64,000 nt of DNA from Centroberyx gerrardi (GCF_048128805.1 NC_136002.1:26370602-26434601); one strand, 5' to 3'. Counted from the stretch's first letter, positions 14,132-27,495 are shown. A program made the numbers and translations. Notes: generated by a model not told the origin, from the sequence alone.

Positions 14132-14194
14132 GTCTATCTATCTATCTATCTATCTATCTCTGTCTGTCTATCTCTGTCTGTCTGTCTAGCTAGT
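13863..14194. repeat. (TCTA)n satellite with 106-bp higher-order unit
   Basis: A tetranucleotide tract of TCTA with TCTG variants. The irregular segment starting TGTCTATCTGTTTC at 13,921 recurs at 14,027, so a 106-bp block has been duplicated inside the array. A second, shorter TCTA tract follows at 14,258-14,292. Confidence 0.95.
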
Positions 14195-14257
14195 TAGCTG
14201 ATTGTTATTTTTAGCTTTTAAACTTTAGTCAAATGATATCTGTCTGTCTGTCTTCCC

Positions 14258-14292
<35 letters not shown>
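14258..14292. repeat. second (TCTA)n tract
   Basis: About eight to nine TCTA units, followed by CTAGCTAGCTAG. Confidence 0.93.
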
Positions 14293-14620
14293 GCTAGCTA
14301 TCTAGCTAGCTAGCTGTTATTTTTAGCTGTTAAAATGTATTCAAATTAATCTTTTCACAAAGCAAAAACTTACTAATTTAGCTAAAAGCTCAAATCTGTC
14401 TCTTCCTTATTATGCTTTGTTTGAATGTACTATAATGTATTATGAAACATAAAGTTATATTCTGGTGTTATGAATGCACTCTTCATGCGCTCCTAGAGCC
14501 TCATAATGTGATTCATGCCCTGCCGAAACAATGAGATTTCTGTTGCCACTGGACGTATTTGACATTACTCTGAGTCAATAAAATGTTGGCAGCAAAAGTG
14601 ACCTGTTTCATGGTTTAGAG

Positions 14621-14890
14621 CAGTGGTTCTCAACCTGGGGGTTGGGATCTCCCAGGGGGTCCTGAGATGATTTATGGAAAAAGAAAAATGTATTTATCAT
14701 ATAAATTCATGATCATGTCTGTTTTTTTCTCAATTTTTTTCTTTTTTCTTGTGAAATACTGAATAGTTTTCAGCCTCTAGGCCTTCTCTGATATAAAATG
14801 AAACCTGAAAAGGGAAAATCACTGTCTGGTTGGACTGTCTTTGATGATGGGTTTTAAGGGGTCACAAGCCAAAAAGGTTGAGAACCCCTG
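14621..14890. mobile_element. hAT-type MITE with perfect 8-bp target duplication
   Basis: The element runs from CAGTGGTTCTCAACC to GGTTGAGAACCCCTG, whose ends are inverted repeats. It is flanked by identical 8-bp GTTTAGAG copies at 14,613-14,620 and 14,891-14,898. The 270-bp body has no ORF. Termini and target size fit a non-autonomous hAT element, and the intact duplication suggests a relatively young insertion. Confidence 0.9.
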
Positions 14891-15865
14891 GTTTAGAGGA
14901 TATTTGAATTTTGGGGTTCCCAGTGTTAAGTCAAGTCTGGTTTAACTCAATCCCCGAGGCTAGGAGCTTGCCTGGTTTGCGTCCCAGAGGAGAACATGAA
15001 TGCAGTGGGCCAGCGGTTTAAACACAAGCTGTGGAGTACTTTGTACGCTCGGCAGTGGGAGTCAGTTTTTCCTCAATCCCTGAAGCGCTGCATTGTCTTC
15101 TGAGAGAAGGTTCTTTGTGTTTGCGGCATGGAGCCGCTCACATGATGAGCCCCAGTACTGTCAGAGAGGCATTTTGATGTCTGGCAGTGTCTGCATGGAG
15201 TGTGCTAAAACATTCATTGCATATTTGCATGCTATTAATATGAATATTAAAGCATAGATCATGTTATCTTTGATTTCCCCCCCTCTCCCCAGAAGACCTT
15301 GCCCTTGTGATGCATCGGCATGTTTTCTCCTCATTGTAAAGGGTAATTAAGCCAGGAGTGCATCGCTGTAGGTGTGCTGACTTTTTGGAGACGTGGCCAA
15401 CTGTCATGCTTCAGCTCTGTCAGCCTCTGTCAGTATGGAGGGAGGGGTGGGTGGGGTTGAGTTGGGGGTGGGGGTGGGGGGGCTGAACACATCAGACTTG
15501 ACCCAGTTAGAAGAGCTACACTTGTAGGCCCCTATGAAGCAGATCCTACCCTGAGGAGGATTTCTATACCCTTTGGCTTTGTTGCTCTCCTCGCACACAT
15601 TTCACATTTTCTTCTTCTCTCAGTCCCTCCCTCTCATGGACGGAATAGCCATTACTTTTCATTGAAATTCCAGGTTGGCATGCATGACAGTCAGTTGGGA
15701 AACAGTCTACAGATAATGCTAATGTTCTTTTCAAACATCTGTTTTTTACATGCTGTACAGTGGTGAGAAAAAATATGTGGACTGCCACTTACTTTGATAT
15801 TTGAAATGACTGAAATTTTATTGAAACCCGGTTTTCCAACAGTTGCTTCGAATATCAAGTTGGCT

Positions 15866-15950
15866 TTAATGATAATAAACTTTATTTGTATAGCACCTTT
15901 CATACATAAAATGCAGCTCAAAGTGTTTCACAATTTAGCAATAAAAGGTT
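15866..15950. mobile_element. retroelement 3'-tail-like fragment
   Basis: Contains the block AATAAACTTTATTTGTATAG followed by GCACCTTTCATAC and ATGCAGCTCAAAGTG. I know this as a very common 3' tail of fish LINE/SINE retroposons. No reverse-transcriptase frame is attached. The family assignment is tentative. Confidence 0.55.
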
Positions 15951-16629
15951 TGTCATGTGCAAACAAAGCAGCCTACCCTACTGCCACCATGCTTTTAGAT
16001 ATTAAATTAAGGCTAATATTTACATCTTCACATTGACTTCAGCAAGAAACTTCACACCAATACAGCATGAGAACAGTCAGGCGATTGTCTTGGCTTTTCT
16101 CACATACAAACCCTGAACCCATTGTGTCTACACTTCTTCATGCATAAGATTGTAACACTAGTTTAGCATAGGAGTGACTACATTTTCTAGGGAAAGGTAG
16201 AAAAGTGCAGCCATTTCAGGAAGGGAAGAGGAGGAATCTCTCAGATGCTGCTGCATTCTTTCCCTTGTTTTTTTCTTCTTTCTCTCTCGTTTGACTTCTC
16301 TTCTTACTCAGACAAAGCAGGGGGAAGAATGTCCAATTTGCAATCTGAGATCAGAGAAGACATGGTTGAGGTCGCAGAGAGGCGTGGGTTTCTGGCTGGA
16401 AAGAGTGAGACATACAGAAAATATCTGCGCCCTCGTGTGAAAAGCCCATTCTCTCCACACATCTAGAGGATGTTCTCTTTTGAAATTATTTGCTGTGCAT
16501 TTAGCACACCCCACTTTCAGCTTGTCAAGATGTTTTCTACGCAGCGTTTTTGCTCCTGTACTTTAGACCTACTGCCGTTTCTCCCGCTTAATACATGGCT
16601 ACACATGCCCCGTGCTTAATGAACCAGAA

Positions 16630-16760
16630 GTTAATTTTGCTCTTGTAATTGGTGTGCTTATTAATTACCAGTTGTAATTGTAAACTGTGTGACAAATGAA
16701 TGGTGGGATTAGATAAATCCAGCTCTTGACAGGATGCCTGTGGCAAATGAAATGAAACAG
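16630..16760. promoter_or_regulatory. candidate homeodomain/MEIS-site cluster
   Basis: Within about 130 bp there are several TAATTG/TTAATTA motifs, a GGGATTAG motif and a TTGACAGG (MEIS-like) motif, in non-repetitive intron sequence. This composition is typical of vertebrate developmental enhancers, but motif density alone is weak evidence. Confidence 0.3.
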
Positions 16761-18197
16761 ATCAATATAGCACAAGCTGCTCTTTAAGCCCTGGGCCAGC
16801 GGTGGGGACTGATGTGTGGACATGGAACGAAATGAGCCTGAGTTACAGGAGAGTGACATGGGAACAAATCATCAGTTCAGTTGGCCACCTTGGGCTTACT
16901 CTTGGCTTATTCCATAAGACTGTGCAATCAAAACTGAAAATGTCACATTTAAAGTAATAATCCGTGACATTTTCATATAATTAGATTTTAGTTTTGCTGC
17001 TGTGTATCGCTGATAGATGCGACACAATAATGATTCAACCTAGTTTATGGAAGATTTCACATTTGCTTCTTTTGCGGTATCAGGTAGGTCTTTCCCGGGA
17101 AAAATCCTCTGGCGCACAGGTGATGCATTTTACGTTTCCGGCAAAAGCAACAGCGGTTTGTTGGGAATACATAGAAGAACTGGGTAGTTAGCATGAGCAG
17201 CGATAGCCACCATGGCGGAACAGACAAAGAAAAGAGCGCCACCTACAGAAACTCAAACTGTATCAACAGAAAATCCAATGAAGAAGACCTCACAGTCCCG
17301 CCCATGCTCTTTGATTGACAGGTGATCTCTGGGAAGTGCAGAAACGCCACAGCAATGAGCGCCTAGCACCAAAGAAAAACCAAGAATTTGTGTATTAGCA
17401 CTTTCAACGCTTGATACATCCTGGTAAATATGCAAAGTAAGAACCTGATGAGCAGCCTATTAGCTGAATAATGCTTGAATGCCAGCCTCATTGGTAGCAG
17501 CAACTATTTATATGCTTCACAGTTCACATATCACATATATATACTTCACATACTCTCTTAAAATCCCTCCTTTCTCCGCTTCCCCCACATCCTCCGTCTC
17601 TCACAGCTCCAGCATCTATCGTTTCAGCGGAATCTCAAGATCCCCATCTCACTCCCACCTCTTAACAACGTAAGATTCACCAACAGGAACGCTCGCAGTA
17701 AGCCCTTCTGAAAAACTCTGTGTTGATCCTGTCTGGGGTGGGGGGAAAAAAACGGAGGCAAAAACATCATAAGAATAAAGCTGGAGTGTAAAGCGATACA
17801 TGTTGATGTGTGCACTATGTTCCAGAAAAATCTTCATCTCATGTGCTAACATGCAGAAGATGCGGTTTTGATAAGCGATCTTGTTTATTAATCATGTGTG
17901 TCTCTTTTAGGTTTAAATGACACTTTGGGACTCGCAAAAAACCTGCAGCCTCTTCTGATAAAAGCTTATAGCAAGTGAGCTGGAGAGGGGGAGAGGATGA
18001 GATCATCATCTGAATTCCCACACACATCTGAGTAGCCACGCATGAACATATTTCCATTATCGTCTGAATTACGCAACCCTGAAAATTATTCATCCGTTAA
18101 TTAAGTGTATCGCATGTGGAACCATATAACACATGCTTTTTTTTAATTGTTCACAATTATGCATACATTTTTACCAGCTGATTTTCACGTTGAAAGC

Positions 18198-18500
18198 CAC
18201 ACGGCAAAAATGCATCTATCTTAACAAGTCATTTCATGTAAGTGTTGGGTGTTCAAATCTTGTTTTTCTTGAAAAACGAGTGAAAAACTGAATTGGGTGA
18301 GATCATTTCACTTGTTTCCAATGCAAATGAACTTGTTTAAAGAATTTTCTTCTTACTATGCAGTGATTCAACATATTGGCACGTATTTCTGGAAAATTTC
18401 TGAAACACATGATCCTGGATTCGAAAAAAAAAAAAAAAAAGGAATTATCTCACTCCATTGGCAGAATTCTTCAGCCGTCTTAAGAAAAATAAGGCTTTAA
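18198..18500. mobile_element. possible degenerate fish DNA element
   Basis: Begins with CACGGCAAAAATGCAT and contains TTATCTCACTCCATTGGCAG. I associate both phrases with an abundant non-autonomous fish repeat. An A17 tract lies inside. Ends and target duplication could not be defined. Confidence 0.4.
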
Positions 18501-20039
18501 GAGTGAATATGAGACCGAAGGAGTTATTAAGATGGATGTTTTGGCAGTGCAGGAGCATTCCTTCCCAGGTGTGGTTGTTCTTACACTTTCCCTCCCTCCT
18601 TTCTGGCTGATCCTCTCCAGCCCAAAAGGGAATGTCTCAGCATTGAAGCGGCTCATTCACACACATCTCCACTCCAATTCCCTGGCCGCCGAAATTCTCT
18701 CCAGCTTAGCGGCGGCCCTTTCTCCCTGTCCTTTTTGGCCTTTTGAATGATAACCTTGAATGGTATTGTCTGGGGGCATGGAGGAGGGCAAAGAAATTCC
18801 TTAGTTCTTGACAGAGAGCAGGAAGGCTTGACAAAAGGCGTCAGCGCTCCCCGAATCAGAGAATGCGGGGGATATGAAAGGGGGCAGTTTTTCATTCAGG
18901 TAAAAAGCGTCGAGAGAAAAAGCATGGCGAACAATAGTGCAACTCCGATGGAATAAAGCACTTCTCTGTGTGCTTTTAAAAGGGATTGAAAAATTTGATT
19001 TCAAAAGCGAGTTGAACTTTGATGATGAAATCTTTGGCAAGGACAGGCAGTAATAGATCACTACATTAGGGCAGATTTTATGGATTGAACACTGATGCGC
19101 CACTTATTGTATTTGGTTAAGTTCATTTTACTGGAGTCCTTTCCAGTTTGAAGAATGCCTTTCAAAGAAGCCATTAGAGACAGGGATGAGATAGTCCTTC
19201 TGATAATGACCGCGTGTAAATCAATTGAAACTCGACCTGTGAATGAGTTGTCTGCTGTCTGATGTCTTTATGGATTCTGGCCTCTCCGAGCCTTTCCCAT
19301 CCCGCGTCAGCTCCTCCACCGCAGGAGGCTATCAGGCGCCCCTCAGCTGGCTGCCATAGCAACTGAAACAAGATTGTTGATTGTTGACAAAAAGCGCTAA
19401 GATAAACAACCCTCCTCCCCTCTCCCCCCGGGCCTGTGAAGATAGTGTGGCACTTCTCCACCTCCTGATCCTCCAGAAAGCTGAGGTCACCTCTGAGTTT
19501 GACCTGCAGACTTGCTTGTTGCTGGTCATTCTGATTCTTAATAACTTCTGTGGAAAGCAAACAGAGCGTGTTTGTTTTTGGGGGATGGTGCTGGTAGAAT
19601 TTATCTTTTTTTGGGGGGGGGACTTTGCTTGTGTCATGTAGTTGCTGCGTAGCTGTCAAGCGGCTGTTGCTCAAACTACAATGATTCCATCATGGCACGG
19701 CCATCTGCTTACAGCGCAATGAGCTGCTTGTTGAGCTTCATCATATTGTCATGGAAGAGAAACTTTCTGTGGTGTGGGAATCACATCACCGCAGGTTAAC
19801 TGTGGTACTGCAGTTCATATCTAAGTCGCTCAGAATTCACTGAAGTAGACTGACTTCCTCTTGGCACATCGAACAATAACAAATAATGATTGGAATTCCC
19901 TATCATTAATTTCAAAAGTCTCCATGCTTGCATCAGTAAAATGCAGTTTTTGCTGTTTTTTTGTTGTTTTTGCAGTGTCATAATGCTGCAATCAATATTT
20001 TCTCTCCTACTATCCATTCATACATTCTGCACAACATGT

Positions 20040-20216
20040 TCTAGTGTTGTAATTGTCATTTACGTATATTTATATAACCTCCATTGCAATATTCTTATTT
20101 ATATTCTATATTTCTTTGCTGTATTCTAGTGCTATTTACTATTTTCTGCTCCAGCAAACCAATTTTCCCATAAAAGTTTCATCTTATCTTGTCTTATCTT
20201 ATCTTGTGAAGACTTT
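20040..20216 (+). mobile_element. LINE-like 3' tail ending in TCTTA repeats
   Basis: An AT-rich stretch ends with AAAGTTTCATCTTATCTTGT and further TCTTA/TCTTG units. This is the tail style of many teleost non-LTR retrotransposons, which end by short TCTTA-type repeats. No protein domain is left. The 162-residue open frame across it is not credible as a gene. Confidence 0.5.
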
Positions 20217-21039
20217 AGCAAGTGGTTTAGCGCTTGTGTTTTGGTCTTCCAGCCGACGACCACATGCTACACGACACAAGTCCCCCACCTTATGTTTGCG
20301 GAGAGCGCCAGGTGCAAAGGTGTCCGGTTCTGAAATGAAAAGGGACAGGAAATATCTGTCTGCTACGGCAGTTACTGGGGACACGCATGGAAAATCTGCG
20401 CCCGAGGTAGAGCTGCCTCTCACGAGTCCAGCCTTCTCTCCTGCAGCTTGGCACATAAACATACGTGAAAGAATGGTTTCCATTCTTGGTAATCTTCTCC
20501 CACATCCCAGTCACCAGCTTCCTCACTCCGGTTCTCAATAACCCACATAGTGAGTGTGGAGGATGGGATTTGATGGAATTAACTTATCCTGAAAAAAAAA
20601 AATAAAATAAAAATAAATCAAAGCGGCCAAAAGACAAATGCAGGACCACATGTGATATGGAAATGAGTAACACCTTGGCTATATGTTCATATTTTTGTTC
20701 ATTTGTACCCACAGTGATTCATGTTTTGCAATGTCTGTCTTAATAGTGTCACGGTTACATATGACTGTTTACATTGATTTCAGTCTTGCGTAGCATAGCA
20801 AACCGAGTGACTTTCAACCTTAATCCCAGAAAAAATAACATCAGAGAGTGACGGTTCATCCAGAAACCTTAGATTTTATAGTGGTTACATAATGGAACTG
20901 AATGCTTCCACTTTGTTATGGCAATAATTTTCCTTTACTGTCTGTTGCCTCGGAGCGATTTTCAGCGTTCGCTGTCATCATCTGACCTGATGTGGAAACT
21001 ATGCATTGAAGTTCTTGTTTACCTTTTCTCCACACTGAG

Positions 21040-21175
21040 CTGCCTGTTGGAGAGCAGCTTTGATCATCCTAACAAGTGCATTAATCAAAGAGTAATTGAG
21101 AATCCACACACAGCTTAAATGTGAGAATTAAAATATTACAGTTTGCCGGATAGACCTACAATGTCTCCGGGAAAC
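21040..21175. repeat. diverged direct repeat, copy 1 (lhfpl6 intron)
   Basis: Shares ordered blocks with 22,698-22,825: TTGGAGAGCAGC, then ATTAAT with AAAGA, then ATTGAGAATCC and CAC, then TTTGCC and GGATAGAC. The order and spacing are kept but many bases differ, so this is an old duplication or two copies of one unidentified repeat. Confidence 0.65.
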
Positions 21176-22662
21176 AAAGCCACATTACGCCCTGCAATTT
21201 TTTTCCCCCTCCTCTGCGCTGCAAAGAAATTCAAGTTGATTACATGCTGCTGTATCTCTCTGCATTACACAACACTTGAAAGGGAATTTTTGATTTTGTT
21301 AAATATTAATCATGAATACATTACCGTGCTGGCATGCTTTACTGTCTTTACAGTTACAAATTTGAATCAGAACACATTCGATAACATTATGTAACTCAGA
21401 ACATTTTAATGACTGCATGAAAGCCTACTTGCTCGTAAAATGCATTTTTGAACCCTGTAGAATCATCGGTTTTGATGTTCATCAGAGGTCCGCAGCGTCT
21501 CCTTGTACAGGAATTTACATCAAATACTACTGTGTTACTTTTACTGCGCTACTCAGCTAAAGGTAGTGATTTTAGGTCTGAAGAAGAAACTCGTCTGAAG
21601 TTCTGTTAAAGGTCTGAAGAAGAAGAAGAAGAAACGGCTGAGCTGTTACATATGAAAATCCCTGGATCCTCTCTGATCCTGAGCTGTAATGACACAGACT
21701 TGGTCAGAGCCTCTTTATATCCCTCCAGTCTCATCAAAACGCCAGAGTTGCACTGAATTGATTTTCTACCACAGGTACCATAATCAGACGAGTCTATTTT
21801 CTGCCAGAACCAAGTGGGTGACATTCACAGTCCTTTTGGCTGCAACTGGGGGAAACACAGATGTCTTATTCTCTTTTCCACTCCACCTCAGATGTTAGCC
21901 AGTTTGTCTAGCCCATCTGCATTAGCATGTGGATTAATTCCTGCTTGTTATCTGGCCTAGATGTAATAAGGCAGTCCTGGATGGCGGGGGTAATCAGGTT
22001 GGAAGGCAGCGCTTTCTTGCCTTCCCGTTCCTCTGCTGCCATCCCCGCATCCCAAAACTGATAGCGGGGCAGACACATTGGAGGGGATTAAGCTAATGTG
22101 ATGGCAGAGCCACCTACCAGGGGCCCCACAGGGTAATTTCAAGAGACAGGCCTTGGTATCCGGGGAATAACTTGTCAAGACCTGGCTGCAGGCAAATATT
22201 GAGGATATTAATCCTTACCGTAATGGCCTTGACTAGATTTTGCTCTTGTCTCTGTGTGCAGCTTTAAGCACAGTCATAAGTCTGTTTAATCACTGACATA
22301 AAGCAGTCCCTCAAGGATTTTCCACAGTTTTACTGTAATTGTTGCGTACCGAAAATGCTTGATTATTTTTTTTTCCCACCGTTGCCTCTCTGTGAAACTG
22401 CCAAGCTATTTGCATATGTTCGTTGTTAATTTGCAGCAGTTTGATGAGCTGCTGGCAGACGGGTGCTTTGTGTTTTTGTTTTTTTTTTGCAATAAAAATG
22501 TGATGAAGTGCGAAAATCACAGTCCATGTCATTTTACAAAAGGATGTGAGGGTTGTTCAGAGGTAACACTGCTGGAACAGGTCAGAGCTATCTCCACTTC
22601 AGTGTTTACTGGAAGTGGTTGATCGAGCAAAAAAAAAATTAAAAAAAAAAAGAAATATGATA

Positions 22663-22910
22663 ACACACTGAGGTGAGGTCACACGTTATCACACTGTTGG
22701 AGAGCAGCAGCCCATTGTGTTTTTAATCATTTTAGCAAATAGATTAATGAAAGAATGATTGAGAATCCGCACAAAACCTGAATTTGAATATGTTAGATTT
22801 TGCCTGGATAGACTGCCACAGTCAGCCTTCAGCGTTCTTTGTTCTTGAGTGCTGAAAGGAAATTAAAAAAAATCATGAAAACACCAAAACACACTGAGGC
22901 GAGGTCACAC
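22663..22910. repeat. direct repeat copy 2 with flanking 22-bp repeats
   Basis: The block at 22,698-22,825 matches the copy at 21,040-21,175. It is bracketed by two nearly identical 22-mers of the form ACACACTGAGGYGAGGTCACAC at 22,663 and 22,889, a period of 226 bp, each preceded by an A-rich stretch. This may mark the ends of one element. Confidence 0.65.
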
Positions 22911-23095
22911 AAAAACATCCTTCAAAGAACTGAGCGAGTAAATGGTGAAGAGAACTTTTCCTTTCTGTCGTTTCCCTTTACAAAGTGTGTTTTGTTGGCT
23001 TTCAGGTCTGGTTTGTGATTTTTCTGAGCCCAGTGTTCAGTCAAGGTATAATAATAATGTAATATATATATAGTGATTCCTTTGTATCTGACTGA

Positions 23096-23287
<192 letters not shown>

Positions 23288-24852
23288 TAAACCTACACAC
23301 TGATGTTCTATCTTAAACGCTGAATGTGTAGATTTTACTTTGTGTCTAGTTTCCACTGTTCTCTTCAGCCCCGGTCCCAAAATAACAGCTATATCTGAGA
23401 AAGAAGTTGCGAACAGAGTGCAGACTTTTATATCTAGCCCTTGACATTCTGCTATTTCGCAAAGCCAGCGGATACAATTCTCTGATACTCTCATGCCGAG
23501 GAGGCGCGATCCCTTGGCATTTTAAAATCTACATTAAAAAGTCAACAGAACTTACTGTTACTGTTAGGTCTCTCAAGTGTGTTATATATAGAAGTACGTA
23601 CTGAGAACAAGCAGGGGCCTGTTTTATGTTCTGTATTCAGATGGCATTGTCAGCAGCTAGGTGAGTGGAAGAGCTGCTCATGTTGCTGCCGCTCTTTATT
23701 TGATGCTAATCAGATTGATTCTGGTTCTTTGTTTGATGTAGAAACGTTTTTATCTGAACCACAGTCTTCCAAGACAGTCGGTCTACTGAATGGAAGTTGC
23801 AGAGATGCTACAATATTAATTAGATTTAATCCTAATTATATCAAGTTACATTAATTGAGGCCTTAAAATTAATATTGATAGCAAAAATGAGAACAGTATG
23901 TAAAGAAATTAAACTTGGTGGCAACACAAATGTCCTGTGCAATGTGACACCAGTTTGGTGTGATACTTCAATTAAATGTCACGCAAAATTTGAAAAGGCT
24001 ATTTGTCTCACAGCTATTTAGCTTTCCTTTCTCGTCAAATTTACATCAAAGTCCGCCGTAGAGTTTCTGCCATTTTTAAATTTTCTGAAAAAGAGTTATT
24101 GCCCTTAGTCTTTTTCTCACACAGTAAGATACAAAGGGAAACTCTACACCGGTCCAACTGGATAAACAACATAGCCTCTATTAATCAATGAGAAAGTAGG
24201 TGTGGCCTGTTACAAACACACTCAGAACTCCATAACAGTTAAGTTATTACCTTGGAAATGCATGTTTAAAGCCATTAAATAACCAAATGTGTTAAGACAT
24301 GTTTAAACGTACCAACGTGGGACACAACAAATGCCAAAAATTTGTATGCATGCAAATCCATCAAAGTACAGCTGAGTGGCAACACTCAGTAATGATAATA
24401 TAAGGATTTGTATATGTTACAGCTGTCACTATGAGATTGTATTGTACTGGATTAGTTTCCTATCATTATGTACTAGCAGCATCAAAACCTATCTTTCCTA
24501 TTAAAATGTATGCAGGTATGATGTTATCAACCGTTTCATCATTAGTAAATGTGTTAGAAATCAAAAGTTTTAGGTTTTTGCCTTTCCTCATAAAAAGAAG
24601 AGGCGTTTAGACTTTCACACCAAAGCACATCTTATTTATTTTGAGCCGGCGTATTTGCATCAGTGTGCCGTTCTGTGCTGCTGGCATATAAAACATTTGG
24701 TTGCTGAAGACGACCGACTGCACTGTAGCGGTTTATTTCAGTTTCACCATATTCTCATTAGCACCATGACAAGACTGTGATGTTCTCCCATGAGACTAAC
24801 ATCATGCCAAGAGAGGAGAACAATGCATTTCACACAAACGATGTATTCACCA

Positions 24853-25670
24853 CAGCTAGGGATGTGAATCTCTCCTTGTTAGTCTGATTCAAAATTCATC
24901 TCAGTACATAGTTAGTATTTCACTACAGGAAAGACGTCTTTGAGCAGGTCACCAATTCAATACAGTTGCATACGTTTTTGATTTGATCTGATACGATACA
25001 ATTTGATACAATACAAAATTGCATAAAGAGCAATGCAGAGTTGACTTGTCATCGTTGGGACTCGTGGTAATCAATTCTTTCAAGAGTGGGAATATTTGTC
25101 CTGCTGCTAGAAATATGAAAATCTTACATTCTACCCCAAAGGAACATAATAAAACAAAACAATAAATAATAAAAAATAAAACAGCTTGTGATACATTGCA
25201 GTGAGGATAAAACACAATAATGGGACACAACTACTCACTACATCATAAACTCAACTATATTACTCACTAAGTGCGTGTATGTTAAGTGTGAAAAATTATC
25301 ATGAGTAGCCAAAGTCTAGCGAAAACATGCATGAACAAATCCAAGTCGTCGCTCTGAGCTGTCAAGTCGATCGAATGAATATTCCCACTTCCCATGAACG
25401 CAGCATAAACTACAGCCACATTCACAAAGAGAGGGCGGCTAGTGGTAAGAGAGTGTGACACGGGAGAGAGAGAGATGAAACAGAAAGAGACACTAATAGA
25501 GAGGAAATAAGTATTCATGATTTTGACTGTCAAATCAGGTTTCCCTAATCAAAAGACGGCCACTACAATTTGTTAACGATTTGTTAAAAATTTGGAGTTT
25601 ATAATGAGAAGTCTTGATGGTAGTCACAAGAATTTCCAATTTTAGAATCAGATCTAGGTCACCCTTGTTT
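24853..25670. mobile_element. possible degenerate DNA transposon
   Basis: Starts near CTAGGGATGTGAATC and ends near GATCTAGGTCACCCTTG, which are weakly inverted. Internal GATACGATACAATTTGATAC repeats are of a kind I know from fish hAT-derived repeats. The boundaries and family are guesses. Confidence 0.3.
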
Positions 25671-26523
25671 AATAATGCACATAATTTCCTCTAAGGATTA
25701 TTAATGATACATGTTAGGGAGACATTTTCTGTTATAATCTGTGTTTGGTTTTGGCTTTTGGCTCATTTGCAGCATCTTCTGCCACCAGTCTGCGTTCCAA
25801 AATACTGTATTGTGTGTGTACATTTACCACATACTGCTGAGTCATGTGTGTTGACCAGGCAGTCCGCTTGCAAGTGAAGTAAAAGTATGTTTACTGCATT
25901 TGTTTCAACAAGGCTAACACTTTTTCACACAGGGAAGGGAAATGTAGAGGCTTGAACAAAAATGTGAAGCAGTTTACAACATTTTCTCCTTTCTCCGAAT
26001 TCTTAACGCTCTCATGTTAATGCTGGCTTTGAGGTAAAACTGGAGGTCGAGCATTCTTGACATATTGTAGAGACATAATCAAACACCGATTTCATATGTA
26101 ACTCAAATGCACAGTAATCTGCATTAAAGCACAATGTCAGTTACATGGATGACTCAGCCAAGATACAAGATCCTAATACATACACAACTTGAAGGCACTT
26201 GGAGAGCGCAAACCTCCACCAACACTGAACAATTACACCCAAAGACATCATTCCTATCACTTCAATTTTTAAATTAAAACCATTTCTTGACCCTGAAAAC
26301 ATTCCCCTTAGGAATTTGGAATCAAGTCTCTACCTCTGTTAGTTTCATAGTTATGGCTTAAACATGATAATCGTCTAATGGCAGGAATCCCAGATCCGGA
26401 TCCCCACTAAAATTGAATCAATTGTTCCTTGGCCCAAAGCCTGTCTGTCTGCCAAATTTCATGCAAATCCGTTTGTAAGTATTTGAGATATCCTGCTGAC
26501 AGACAGACAGACAAACAAACTAA

Positions 26524-26790
<267 letters not shown>

Positions 26791-27495
26791 AGGAAGCGTC
26801 CGAGCAACAGGGACAGGCGGAGACCGCAGGCGGCGCGGCCAAGGGGAGAGGACTCTGCCTCTGCGGACTCACACCAGTACAGCGACAGCAGGCACCAAAG
26901 ACTCACAGTCATACCGGTGCTCTGCACATCATGGGACACTGCTCAGCTGACAACTGCAGGGACTGTTTCATAATGCAGCACACACACACACACATGGCTT
27001 TGAAAACTGGTACTTCTCCTAAAAGCTATTCTTAAATGAAAAATGTATGGACCAATCCTATTTGTATAATTGTTATGTAACTATCTCTTTTTTTTTTATA
27101 TAAAAAGAGTGCTCTTTTTTTTTGTCCTCCTCTTCCTCTCTGGTCATTGATGTTTATGTGATAGTGCGCCCTGTGATGAAGAGAACCGTAATATTGCTTC
27201 ATTGTTATGTGAAGTGTTTCTGTATCCTTTCCATGGCTCATCCTTGCCTTAAACAAAGACTGAAATGCAATAATCCCTATAACATAAAGCAATCCAACAT
27301 CGGCTGCCTGCTTCCTGAAACACAGCCTTTTCAGATTCCAAAAATCTAAGCATAGTTTATTTAACATATTCTTAAGATATAAGTTGTGTATGATAATGTA
27401 TTTTATCATATTAGCACATGTTTTGTATTCACACTTCAGATTATTCTTTGTCATTATTTTCGTTTTGTAAATAAACGTTTATTGAAATTCTCCGT
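26791..27495 (+). other. lhfpl6: lhfpl6 3' UTR
   Basis: About 700 nt run from the stop codon to just beyond a canonical AATAAA. The first part is GC-rich; then comes a short CA repeat (26,979-26,994) and an AT-rich second half with T runs and several ATTTA-like motifs. The exact cleavage site is inferred. Confidence 0.75.
27470..27475 (+). terminator. lhfpl6: lhfpl6 poly(A) signal AATAAA
   Basis: Canonical AATAAA hexamer about 680 nt after the lhfpl6 stop, in an AT-rich context and followed by a GTGTT stretch around 27,500. I saw no better signal between the stop codon and this point. Confidence 0.75.

Noticed and set aside
13837..14193. 118-codon frame rich in Leu-Ser-Ile-Tyr
   Set aside because: It is simply the translation of the TCTA microsatellite.
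19174..19674. 166-codon open frame, - strand, in the lhfpl6 intron
   Set aside because: No domain, no signal or splice context, low-complexity stretches (PPPKKDK, GGGADAG) and overlap with open frames in other phases. Best explained as chance.
20053..20541. 162-codon open frame, + strand
   Set aside because: Its first third is the AT-rich LINE-like tail and the rest has no resemblance to a known protein.
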